The position numbers and the translations under genes were made by a program. Source: Gemmatimonadaceae bacterium (lineage in GTDB: Bacteria; Gemmatimonadota; Gemmatimonadetes; Gemmatimonadales; Gemmatimonadaceae). Taken from it: a stretch of DNA of 64,000 nucleotides. The stretch lies in the NCBI GenBank assembly GCA_037721215.1, contig JBBJNV010000001.1:124001-188000 (forward strand), given 5' to 3'. Shown here piece by piece: positions 42,951 to 54,054 of the stretch; within the stretch, counting starts at the first letter, position 1, and the number at the start of each line of letters is the position of its first letter. The notes under the pieces are model-generated. The model was not told the DNA's origin, ran no database searches, and saw nothing but the letters and a program-made list of their open reading frames with translations.

Positions 42951-43100
42951 GAGATAAGGCTCGCGCGGATTGTTTGGAGTGCTTGGTGATTGTTTCCTGC
43001 CAAAACAAGATGTATTACCGGGGGTTCAGCAGCAACGAAGGCGTCACTGCGGGCGTATCTTCCGGAACCGTCCAGGCCCCGTTCTCTTTACGGAAAAAGT

Positions 43101-44282
43101 ATGAGAATCATGATGCGCTCCCACTCTGTTGTCCGTTTACGGTTCGCCGCGAAGATATTCCTCGCCCACCTGCTTATCGTGGGCTGCGCAACGTCGCAAC
43201 ACGCGCAGCGAACGGGCCCTTACTTTCCTCCGCGCGGCGAATGGCAGCGAAAATCCCCCGCCGAGCTCGGTATGGACTCGGTGAAGCTCAGCGCCGCCAT
43301 TGAGTTCGCGCAATTGCACGGCGCCACCTGGGATTTCGCGCGGGATCAGGTTCGCACCTTCGGCCGGCCGCTCGGTCCGGTACCCGAGAAGCGCGCGGCG
43401 ACCAACGGCATCATTCTCCGTCATGGCTACATCGTCGCCACGTTCGGGGACACCAAGGCGAGTGATCCTGTGTACAGCGTCGCAAAGAGTTTTCTGTCGA
43501 CTGTCGCCGCACTTGGTGTGGACAAAGGCCTCATTAAGAACGTCAACGACCCGGTGGTCGCCAGCATTCGCGACGGCGGCTATGAATCTGCCCAGAATCG
43601 CCTCGTCACCTGGAAGAACCATCTTCAGCAGGAAAGCGAGTGGGAAGGGAATCTGTGGGGAAAGAATTCCGATTTCGTAGGTGCCGCGGAGTTCGGCGCC
43701 GGCGAGCGCAAGCCGCGGCCAATCAGGGCGCCGGGATCCTTTTACGAATACAACGACGTTCGCGTCAATCGATTTGCCCTCTCGCTCGCGAGGCTGTTCG
43801 GTTCCGGTCTGCCGGACGTTCTGAAAACGGGGATCATGGATCCGATTGGTGCGTCGTCAGACTGGCGCTGGGTGCCGTACGACAACTCACAAGTGGACAT
43901 CGGCGGGCGACAGATCGGATCAGTCAGCGGTGGCACGCGGTGGGGCGGCGGCCTGTGGATGAACTCGGAGGATCTGGCTCGATTCGGATTGCTGGTTCTC
44001 AACCGTGGGAAGTGGGGAGAGCGCCAGCTCGTTTCCGAGCAATGGTTTCGGGACGCTCTCACGCCAGGCGCGCACGGTCCCGACTACGGATACATGTGGT
44101 GGTTGAATACGAACCGACAACGTTGGCCGAGCGCGCCGGCATCGAGCTTTGCTGCTCTGGGCAATGGTTCGAATACGATATGGATCGACCCTCAGCACGA
44201 CATCGTCATCGTCTGGCATTGGCACCAGGGGTCGATGGACGGCCTGATTCAAAGAATTCTGGCGGCCGTAACGGAGCCGTAA
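43101..44282 (+). CDS. Serine hydrolase, class C beta-lactamase-like, lipoprotein
   Basis: ATG 43101 after GGAAAAAG gives a lipoprotein signal (FLAHLLIVGCATS). The beta-lactamase/penicillin-binding fold shows the nucleophile motif SxxK in VYSVAKSF, YEYN as the Tyr motif, and a late Gly-rich strand where HxG would be expected. It may cleave D-amino-acid peptides, esters or beta-lactams; class C-like serine hydrolases are mostly esterases or peptidases. Divergent from the dynamin gene with a ~150-base gap. It ends next to the heptamer repeats. Confidence 0.85.
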   Translation: MRIMMRSHSVVRLRFAAKIFLAHLLIVGCATSQHAQRTGPYFPPRGEWQRKSPAELGMDSVKLSAAIEFAQLHGATWDFARDQVRTFGRPLGPVPEKRAATNGIILRHGYIVATFGDTKASDPVYSVAKSFLSTVAALGVDKGLIKNVNDPVVASIRDGGYESAQNRLVTWKNHLQQESEWEGNLWGKNSDFVGAAEFGAGERKPRPIRAPGSFYEYNDVRVNRFALSLARLFGSGLPDVLKTGIMDPIGASSDWRWVPYDNSQVDIGGRQIGSVSGGTRWGGGLWMNSEDLARFGLLVLNRGKWGERQLVSEQWFRDALTPGAHGPDYGYMWWLNTNRQRWPSAPASSFAALGNGSNTIWIDPQHDIVIVWHWHQGSMDGLIQRILAAVTEP

Positions 44283-44300
44283 TCAACGATCAGCCTACGT

Positions 44301-44340
44301 GCAACGGGCAACGGTGTAACGGATAACGGGCAACGGGTAT
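44301..44340. repeat. Heptamer-like AACGG tandem repeats between convergent genes
   Basis: CAACGGG, CAACGGT, GTAACGGA, TAACGGG and CAACGGG follow each other with small irregularities. They lie between the serine hydrolase stop and the GH84 stop. Similar GGGTAACGG strings are scattered in many bacterial genomes (from general knowledge). No hairpin is apparent. Confidence 0.7.
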
Positions 44341-44345
44341 CCGAC

Positions 44346-45406
44346 CTACTGCGTTTGCACGATCTCATCAGTAATGCGATACGCGCCATCGAGCCAGGCG
44401 ATGATCTCGCGAGCCCCTGGATGGTTGACGCTGGAGTATCGCTCGCGCAGCAGCTTCTCCTTCTCTCCCAGCCGGTCGAGACCAACATCCTGCAAGGTGA
44501 GAAGATCCTCGTATACACGTGCGCCGAGTGATTCGCCGAGGACGAGCGCAGCTGCGCGCTGAAACGCTTCTCCGTATTGATAGGCGTCGCCCAATCGGTA
44601 ACTCTCAGCCAGCGTGAGCGCAGGGATGCGACCGAGCACGGGCTGTAGCATGGGGTTGATACCATGTGCGCGTATGTCACCTGCGATCGAAGCTGGTCGG
44701 CCAGTGAACCCGCGCAGATGCAGGTATTGCGACATCCGCTGGCCATCGTTCACTGGATAGTTGTCCCACAGAAATGGTTTTCTCTTCAGTTGCTGCGTGA
44801 CGCGAGCGATATGACCCGGAGAGAACTGACGGCTGATGACTTCCTCCCCCGTCCAGAAGATGTCGATCTCGGGGGTGAGCGAGGCGCCGAGCTGTTCGAC
44901 ATAACCGGGCGGGCGAGCGCCAAAAACCCGATCGAGAACCGGATCGTCAGAGTAGTAGCTCGGGCATACGATGATGCGAGTGCTTTTCGCCCTTTCACGC
45001 ATCCACTGAACAATCTCGATCTGGCGCTCGGCGAGATGGGGTGAATCGCCCCGCATGTCGTCGAACAGGATTGCAAGGTCGTCGATCCCCACCTCATCGA
45101 AGAGCGCAAGCTTTTGAAACAGCGCGCGGCGGGCAGCATCGTCGAAAGCGGCCAACTCGTACGGACTGAGACCGATCCCGAAGCGAACGCCGACGTCGCG
45201 ACACTTCTCGGCAAGCCTGGCGAGCTCACCGGCGGTTTCATCAGGATGAGGCTCGGCCCATTTGCGGCGGAGGTACGGGTCAGCCTTCGGAGCATACAAA
45301 TAGAATCGGTAGCCGTGCGGCGCGAGGAACGAGACAGTCTCAGCCCGCTCTTCCCATGTCCATGGCTTTCCATAGAATCCTTCGATGATGCCAAGCTCGG
45401 GAATCA
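44346..45406 (-). CDS. GH84 beta-N-acetylglucosaminidase (O-GlcNAcase/hyaluronidase type)
   Basis: The barrel begins right at the N-terminus with LGIIEGFYGKPWTWEER, the GH84 signature, then YRFYLYAPKADPYLRRKW. The catalytic Asp-Asp pair is in AILFDDMRGD near residue 115. It hydrolyses terminal GlcNAc with substrate assistance. The open frame extends to 45986 but that part overlaps the nitrilase gene on the other strand and has no coding character. TTG 45406, directly before IPELG, gives a 353-residue protein; GTG 45452 is an alternative. No signal peptide, so a cytoplasmic role in amino-sugar salvage is likely. Confidence 0.85.
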
Positions 45407-45446
45407 AATCGGTTCGCTCACGTTGATGAAATCGGGTGCTGCAACT

Positions 45447-46367
45447 ATGCACGTTGCCATAGTACAGGCGGAAGTGGCAGCCGACCTCTCGCTCGGGATG
45501 AAAAAAACAGTTGCGCTTGCCGCCGACGCGGCTGCCGCGGGTGCGCAGTTGATCGTTTTCCCAGAGACGTGGTTGCCCGGCTACCCTGCGTGGCTCGACG
45601 TTTGTCGCGACGCAGCGCTCTGGGATCACGGTCCGGCCAAAACGGTATTCGAGCGTCATGCAGCGGAAAGTGTCGACGTTGCGGGCGAAGATGGTGCTGC
45701 GCTGTCCCGCCTCGCAGCTGAGCTCGGCGTTGTAGTCGTCATCGGAGTCGTCGAGCGCGTTGCTCGCGGTCCGGGCCGAGGTACGCTGTTCAACGCATTG
45801 CTCACATATGGCAGCGACGGTCAGTTGCTCAACCACCATCGGAAACTTGTCCCCACGTACACCGAGCGACTTGTCTGGGGCCAGGGCGACAGCAGCGGCC
45901 TGCGCGCAGTGGATACTCCGTTTGCGCGTATTGGTGGCCTTGTTTGCTGGGAGCACTGGATGCCGCTCGCGCGGCAGGCGCTGCACGACTCAGGCGAAGA
46001 CATCCATGTGGCCGTCTGGCCGACGGTTCACGAGATGCATCAGGTGGCCAGCCGTCACTACGCGTTCGAGGGCAGATGCTATGTGCTCGCCGCCGGATCG
46101 CTGATGCGCGGCTCGGCGCTTCCGAGTGAGCTCGAGCCACACCCGGATCGCGTCAAGGGCCCCGACGACTGGATACTTCGAGGGGGCTCGGCGATCATTG
46201 CGCCGGATGGCGCATACGTCGCGGAGCCGGTGTTCGAGAGAGAAATCACACTCCATGCGGAACTGGATCCTGGCGCGGTGCGCCGCGAGCAGATGAACCT
46301 CGATGTGAGCGGGCATTACGCGCGCAGCGACTGTTTTGATTTTGCCATCGTGAAAGGAAAGCGATAG
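45447..46367 (+). CDS. Nitrilase-family carbon-nitrogen hydrolase
   Basis: The complete catalytic triad of the superfamily is present: Glu in VFPETWLPGYP, Lys in HHRKLVPTYTERLVWG, Cys in GGLVCWEHWMPLARQ. CWEHW and the overall 306-residue length indicate the true nitrilase branch, which hydrolyses organic nitriles to acids and ammonia. ATG 45447 gives the standard beta-strand start (HVAIVQAEVA); ATG 45426 is possible. The start lies within 45 bases of the divergent GH84 start, so a shared promoter region or leaderless mRNAs are implied. A membrane protein gene follows after one base. Confidence 0.9.
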   Translation: MHVAIVQAEVAADLSLGMKKTVALAADAAAAGAQLIVFPETWLPGYPAWLDVCRDAALWDHGPAKTVFERHAAESVDVAGEDGAALSRLAAELGVVVVIGVVERVARGPGRGTLFNALLTYGSDGQLLNHHRKLVPTYTERLVWGQGDSSGLRAVDTPFARIGGLVCWEHWMPLARQALHDSGEDIHVAVWPTVHEMHQVASRHYAFEGRCYVLAAGSLMRGSALPSELEPHPDRVKGPDDWILRGGSAIIAPDGAYVAEPVFEREITLHAELDPGAVRREQMNLDVSGHYARSDCFDFAIVKGKR

Positions 46368-46368
46368 G

Positions 46369-46770
46369 ATGGCCGCTGCAGCCCGGCGTCAACAGCTCGC
46401 GGGTGCTGCGGTTTGCTGCATCATTGGTCTCTTCATCGCGTACGTCGTGTGGTCGGGCAATCCAGGCCTGCGAACGCCTCCGGCGATCGCATATACGGCC
46501 GCCGGAATATTCGGCGCCGCAGGTATTTCACTGCTTTTTCAGGCTTATGGACGTGAGCGCGGATCAGTGCTGGTCGTTGCTCTGGTCCTCGGAGCCATGG
46601 CGTTGATAGCAACCTGGTTCGCAGTCGGACCCGGTGAACGGGAATGTACAGGAACCATTGGATTCTTCAGATTCGGTGCCGGTCAGACCGCTTGTCGCTC
46701 AGTTGCTGGAATCAGCGCCATCCTCACCGGAGGGATTGCGTTCATGGCGGGGAGAGCGCTGCGCAGCTGA
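46369..46770 (+). CDS. Four-helix membrane protein of unknown function
   Basis: The 133-residue product begins one base after the nitrilase stop and has four hydrophobic helices (VCCIIGLFIAYVVW, AYTAAGIFGAAGISLLFQA, VLVVALVLGAMALIATWFAV, SVAGISAILTGGIAFMAG). A loop between the last two contains two Cys (RECTG and ACRS) that could form a disulfide if outside. No family recognised. Confidence 0.75.
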   Translation: MAAAARRQQLAGAAVCCIIGLFIAYVVWSGNPGLRTPPAIAYTAAGIFGAAGISLLFQAYGRERGSVLVVALVLGAMALIATWFAVGPGERECTGTIGFFRFGAGQTACRSVAGISAILTGGIAFMAGRALRS

Positions 46771-46863
46771 ACAACTGCGGATGTGACCACTGCTTTGCCT
46801 TTCCCGGTTTGCAGTTGGTGCCGGCGCGCTCGTGCCAATGCTTACCGGAGCCCCGACGTTGGT

Positions 46864-48201
46864 CTACCGCGGATAAAGTCGATAGGGCGCCACCGCCGCC
46901 GCAAATTGCGCCGACTCGTGCCTCCACTGAGCGAGCACATCGGCGACATTCCCCCGTTCCACTGCCTCGCGCAGCGAGCGTGATCCCGAGATCTCTTCGA
47001 TCCCCCGTCCCTGCCAGCGAAACTCGCGTGGATGCCGCCGGTAGATCTCCTGCAGCAGATACGCGCCTGCATCAATCACCCGAACGCTGTCCCGGCTGGT
47101 CACTCTCACGCTGACCATCGGAATGCTTTTCCCACCGAACTCCTCACCGGGTGCAATCCGGCGGGAAGTCGCGGCGAATCGCACACCCGGCAGGCGTCTG
47201 GCATTCATCGCCCGCGCAATTTCGTCCGCATCGCTCAGCCAGCTCGCGCCCACCAGTCTGAACGGTGCGTTTGTTCCACGGCCTTCGCTCACGTTGGTGG
47301 CTTCGAACAATCCAGTGCCATTGTAAAGCAGCGCCGCCTCCACGTCCGGAATATTTGGCGATGGCCCCACCCAGGACAGTCCGGTTTCATCCCACCACAT
47401 CGATGCCCTGTAACCCTTCATCGGGACAACGGTGATGTTGGCGTCGATCTGCTTCGTACCGGCGAGATACAAAGCGAGCTCGCCCGGTGTGAGTCCGTAT
47501 CGCGGCATGACGTTATGAAGCCCCGTGAACGACCGATACCGGCGCTCGATGAATCCTCCTTCGATCAGATCACCACGAATGGGATTCGGCCGGTCGAGCA
47601 CAATCAGCCTCTTGCCCGCTTTCTTCGCCGCCTCGGCGGCAAGGGTCATCGTCCACACGTACGTGTACATCCGCGCACCGACATCCTGGATGTCATAAAC
47701 CAGGACATCCACCCCGGCGAGCATCCGGGCTGTCGGAACCCGGCTCGCGCCATACAGGGAATGAATGGGCACTCCAGTGGCCTTGTCCACACTCGACGAT
47801 ATCCGTTTGCCGCCTTCCGCGGCGCCGCGGATACCGTGCTCAGGCGCGAACAGGGCGGTCAGACGCACACCGGGGGCATTGGCAAGAACGTCGATCGAGG
47901 CACGGCCACGTTCGTCCCGGCCGGTATGGTTGGTGATCAGCCCGACGCGCTTCCCGCGCACGAGATGAAGCGAGTCTTCAAGCAACACCGTAATGCCAAG
48001 TGAGACTCGCTGTGCGTTCGAACGCGCGTCACCGGTACTGGTGGCGAACATACCCGATTGAGTCGCCTGACCCGAAACTGTTCGATTGGTGCCCGGCGAA
48101 GCTTCGTGTGCAACGCCCTGAGATCCTGCAGTGTCAGGATGTGCCTGCTCGCAGGAAATCAGAAGTGCGACGATAGAGGTGCGAATATTGAGAAGCATCA
48201 T
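46864..48201 (-). CDS. Exo-beta-N-acetylmuramidase NamZ-type (DUF1343)
   Basis: The DUF1343 family is recognised by VGLITNHTGRDERG, FAPEHGIRGAAEGG, DVLVYDIQDVGARMYTYVWT, DRPNPIRGDLIEG, GELALYLAG and SPNIPDVEAALLYNGTGLFE. NamZ enzymes remove MurNAc from the non-reducing end of murein fragments, in tandem with hexosaminidases, for cell-wall recycling or scavenging. ATG 48201 gives a short signal with lipobox ALLISCEQ, so it is exported and lipid-anchored; the frame extends to 48237. It lies in a neighbourhood with GH84 and, farther away, GH20. Confidence 0.9.
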   Translation of the reverse strand: MMLLNIRTSIVALLISCEQAHPDTAGSQGVAHEASPGTNRTVSGQATQSGMFATSTGDARSNAQRVSLGITVLLEDSLHLVRGKRVGLITNHTGRDERGRASIDVLANAPGVRLTALFAPEHGIRGAAEGGKRISSSVDKATGVPIHSLYGASRVPTARMLAGVDVLVYDIQDVGARMYTYVWTMTLAAEAAKKAGKRLIVLDRPNPIRGDLIEGGFIERRYRSFTGLHNVMPRYGLTPGELALYLAGTKQIDANITVVPMKGYRASMWWDETGLSWVGPSPNIPDVEAALLYNGTGLFEATNVSEGRGTNAPFRLVGASWLSDADEIARAMNARRLPGVRFAATSRRIAPGEEFGGKSIPMVSVRVTSRDSVRVIDAGAYLLQEIYRRHPREFRWQGRGIEEISGSRSLREAVERGNVADVLAQWRHESAQFAAAVAPYRLYPR

Positions 48202-48294
48202 GTACCATTTTCGGGGACATCGGGCGATACTGAGCATAGTCTAACGTGCAAATACACTCTGGCGGCTTCCGGTTTCCCTCAACGAATTGCTGAG

Positions 48295-48981
48295 ATGACT
48301 GAAAACCCTGCTGACGCCGTGCGATCACCTGGTCATTTTATTGACATTGCCGGATGGAAGCGCCGCGAACACTTCGCGTTGTATCGCACCTTCTCGAGCC
48401 CTTTCTTCGGCGTGTCCGTGGAGCTCGACGTGACGCCGCTTCGCGAGCGATGCAACAGGCCCGATGGGCCGCTGTTTTCCCTTTCCGCAATTTTTCTCGC
48501 CCTCAGGTGCGCGAATGAAACCGAAGCGTTTCGGAGGCGCATCCGCGGCGACGGGGTGTGGGTGCACGACCAGATCGCAATTTCGCCGACTGTCCTTCGG
48601 AGCGACGAAACATTTGCATTTGCGCGTCTCGACCCGGCCGATAGTTTCGCCGATTTCCTCCGTCTGAATTCCGTCGAGCTCAGGCGCGCACGGCAGCCGG
48701 GTGCGCTTGTGGCCGGGCATTCTGACGACGACGTCATTTATCATTCGACGCTGCCGTGGGTTCGTTTCACCGGCGTTTCCAATGCGATGCCGGGTGGCGA
48801 CGATTCAATACCCCGCATTGTTTTCGGGAAGTGTTCAAAGGTCGGGGAAGGCTGGCGTCTTCCCGTAGGAGTCGAAGTGCATCATGCAGTGGCGGATGGG
48901 ATCGACGTCGGCCGCTACCTTGAAAGGCTCGAGCGAAGCTTGATGGCCGGCGACGATCCCGTCGGTGGCGGCCCGGCCTGA
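48295..48981 (+). CDS. Chloramphenicol-acetyltransferase-like acyltransferase
   Basis: The 228-residue protein matches CAT: catalytic motif EVHHAVADGIDVGRY (HHxxxDG) near residue 200, FVRFTGV-like strand in PWVRFTGVSNA, and an N-terminal FIDIAGWKRREHF strand as in CAT starts. CAT trimers move acetyl from acetyl-CoA to chloramphenicol; distant homologues acetylate other alcohols. The catalytic His is present. No resistance gene context is visible. It is divergent from NamZ with a ~90-base gap. Confidence 0.85.
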   Translation: MTENPADAVRSPGHFIDIAGWKRREHFALYRTFSSPFFGVSVELDVTPLRERCNRPDGPLFSLSAIFLALRCANETEAFRRRIRGDGVWVHDQIAISPTVLRSDETFAFARLDPADSFADFLRLNSVELRRARQPGALVAGHSDDDVIYHSTLPWVRFTGVSNAMPGGDDSIPRIVFGKCSKVGEGWRLPVGVEVHHAVADGIDVGRYLERLERSLMAGDDPVGGGPA

Positions 48982-49035
48982 TGCAGGGCGAGAGAATGCG
49001 TATCTGACCTTCCCTTTCAAACGGAGCGGTAAAGA

Positions 49036-49806
49036 GTGATACCCACCAGACGCCGCAAGCGCGAGCGGCTTCGAGCAAAGCCATTTGATCCCGAGTGGCG
49101 TCGGATTATCGAGACCAATGTTCCGATGTATTCGCGATTGCCCGATGACGACAAGACGGAGCTGCTGGGCCACGTACAGGTCTTCATCGCCGAGAAACTC
49201 TGGGAAGGGTGTGGCGGACTCGAGCTGACGGACGAGATCCGGGTGACCATTGCCGCGCAGGCCTGCATCCTCCTGCTGCATCGCGACACCGATTACTACC
49301 CAAAGGTCAAGGTGATTCTGGTGTATCCCAGCATCTATGTGGAGGAGGGTGAGCGGAACGTCGGAGGCGGAATCTGGGAGGCAGGCGAGCAACACCGGCT
49401 GGGGCACACCCAGCAGCAGCTCGGCGCAATCGTGCTTGCGTGGGATGCGGCACTGCACGGGTCGCGGGTGTACGACGACGGACACAACCTGGTCCTTCAC
49501 GAATTTGCCCATCAACTGGACTTCGAGGGTATGGGGACGGATGGAACACCACTGCTCGACACGAGGCAGCAGTATCTCTCCTGGGCCCGGGTGCTTGGCG
49601 CCGAATACGAACAACTGCGCAAGCTCGATGACGCCGGGGAGCTGTCAATACTGAACGCCTACGGCGCCACTAATCCAGCAGAATTTTTCGCGGTCGTGAC
49701 GGAGTTCTTTTTCGAGCGACCCGCCGAGCTTCTGGCGAAGCATCAGGCGCTCTACGAGGAGCTGAAAGGATTCTACAGACAGGATCCTGCGGAGCTTTCT
49801 ATCTAG
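49036..49806 (+). CDS. MtfA-type zinc peptidase
   Basis: The 256-residue cytoplasmic protein has the gluzincin motif NLVLHEFAHQLDFEGMGTDG (HExxH near residue 156) and the Glu ligand helix NPAEFFAVVTEFFFERP. The N-terminal region RRIIETNVPMYSRLPDDDK is the MtfA signature. MtfA in E. coli binds the repressor Mlc and has aminopeptidase activity. Target here unknown; no pts genes adjoin. Confidence 0.93.
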   Translation: MIPTRRRKRERLRAKPFDPEWRRIIETNVPMYSRLPDDDKTELLGHVQVFIAEKLWEGCGGLELTDEIRVTIAAQACILLLHRDTDYYPKVKVILVYPSIYVEEGERNVGGGIWEAGEQHRLGHTQQQLGAIVLAWDAALHGSRVYDDGHNLVLHEFAHQLDFEGMGTDGTPLLDTRQQYLSWARVLGAEYEQLRKLDDAGELSILNAYGATNPAEFFAVVTEFFFERPAELLAKHQALYEELKGFYRQDPAELSI

Positions 49807-49872
49807 CGCGGTGCATTGCCGGTTTCTCCATCATTCCGTAACGTCACTCACAACCCGATCTGGAGTTCTGCA

Positions 49873-51357
49873 ATGCCGGCTGGCCGCTATCATCGACTGC
49901 TGATGTGGACAATCACCGCAATGGCCGCTGCGTCATCCGTCTCCGCTCAGAGACCTGGCCGGCCGTTGCTCGACGACGTAGCGCGCGCCATCGGCGGGGC
50001 TGAGCGGATTCTCGCCGTTCGTACCTTGATGCTCGAAGGAACTGGCGAGATGTACAACCTTGGCCAGGGGATGTCGCCTGCCGCGCCGTTGCCCGTCTAT
50101 GCGGTCACCGGATACCGACGGTCGTTCGATTTCGCAAACCGGAGGTGGCGTCAGGAACTCACCCGCCAGCCGCGGTTCATTACTGGCAATGCGTCGCCAC
50201 AACCGCTGAAGTCGGCTTGGGACGGCGTCGCATTCGACATTGGCGCCGACGGGATTTCACGACGATCTGCCGGCCGCGCTGATATCGACCGCGCATATGA
50301 ACTCGCCTATCACCCGATCGGATTCATTCAGATGGCATTGGCGGCGGGCACGCAACTCACCGAAGCGGCACAAGCGGGCGGATTGCGTCACGTTCGCATG
50401 AATGCCGGAGGGAGCAGGTACTCTCTCTTCGTCGACCCGCGGACCAAGCTGCCAGTGCGCATCGAAAAAAATGTCTATCATCCAATGCTCGGCGACGTGA
50501 TAATGGCAACAAGTTTTGCGGACTGGCACGACGCGGGAGGTATAAGGGTTCCCATGCGAATTACTCAGCGGCTCGCGGGGCGCTGGCCGCTAATGGACAC
50601 GCGGGTCGCCACTGCGCGAATCAACACGGAAGTTGGCGACCTCGCTGCACCCGCGGCGTTACGTGGGGCGGCGCCTGTTCCCGGGACGGTCACCGTCACT
50701 GCCGATGAGGTCGCCCCCGGGGTCTGGCATCTGGCCGGCCAGACACACCACAGCGTGGCGATCGAGATGCAGAACGAAATTCTGCTCGTTGAAGCGCCGC
50801 TCAACGATGCGCGCACGCTCGCGGTGATCAAGCGCGCTCGCGCGCTACGCCCCGGCAAGCCGTTGCGAAGAGTGATCGACACGCATCATCACTTCGACCA
50901 TGCAGGGGGATTGAGAGCGGCAATCTCGGAGGGTCTCACGATTGTGACGCATTCGGGAAACGCAGCATTCGTGAATGATCTCGCTAGGCAGCGACACTCC
51001 ATTGTTGGCGACGCGCTGTCGAGTGATCCCAAGCGTGCACGGGTGGAGATTGTCGGAGCGAAGCGGGTGATAAGCGACGGCAACCGGAGCGTAGAACTGC
51101 ACCATCTCCGCGGCAATCCGCACTCGGCGACGATGCTCATCGTCTACCTGCCGGCGGAGAAGATCCTTATTCAGGCGGACGCCTACAATCCCCCTGCCGC
51201 GGGCGCGGCGGTCGCGCCGTCTTATCCTTTCGCACCGAACCTCGTCGACAACATCGACCGGCTGCGGCTCGTCGTTGACAGAATCGTCCCCATTCATGGG
51301 CCTGTCATTCCGATTGCACAGCTGCGTTCCATCGCTGAGGCGAACAGCAAGCGCTGA
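49873..51357 (+). CDS. Exported metallo-beta-lactamase-fold hydrolase
   Basis: ATG 49873 starts a signal peptide ending near ASSVSAQRPG; a longer frame to 49816 adds nothing. About 260 residues of beta-rich sequence precede an MBL domain with DTHHHFDHAGGLRAAIS (HxHxDH, two zinc ions), the later His in GNPHSATMLIVYLPAEK, Asp in LIQADAY and the final His in VPIHGPVIP. Many MBL-fold proteins of this form hydrolyse esters, thioesters or lactones. It is probably periplasmic. The next gene, a Ser/Thr kinase, starts 30 bases later. Confidence 0.88.
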   Translation: MPAGRYHRLLMWTITAMAAASSVSAQRPGRPLLDDVARAIGGAERILAVRTLMLEGTGEMYNLGQGMSPAAPLPVYAVTGYRRSFDFANRRWRQELTRQPRFITGNASPQPLKSAWDGVAFDIGADGISRRSAGRADIDRAYELAYHPIGFIQMALAAGTQLTEAAQAGGLRHVRMNAGGSRYSLFVDPRTKLPVRIEKNVYHPMLGDVIMATSFADWHDAGGIRVPMRITQRLAGRWPLMDTRVATARINTEVGDLAAPAALRGAAPVPGTVTVTADEVAPGVWHLAGQTHHSVAIEMQNEILLVEAPLNDARTLAVIKRARALRPGKPLRRVIDTHHHFDHAGGLRAAISEGLTIVTHSGNAAFVNDLARQRHSIVGDALSSDPKRARVEIVGAKRVISDGNRSVELHHLRGNPHSATMLIVYLPAEKILIQADAYNPPAAGAAVAPSYPFAPNLVDNIDRLRLVVDRIVPIHGPVIPIAQLRSIAEANSKR

Positions 51358-51387
51358 TAACGTGACTGGCTTCCGGAGGCTCAACGA

Positions 51388-54009
<2,622 letters not shown>

Positions 54010-54054
54010 CCGGGTTTATATGGGTTCCCATGTACTTTGCCGGTGTAGGGCAAT

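Noticed and set aside
45407-45986. N-terminal extension of the GH84 frame
   Set aside because: It lies opposite the nitrilase active-site region and has no coding character; the GH84 domain begins at 45406.
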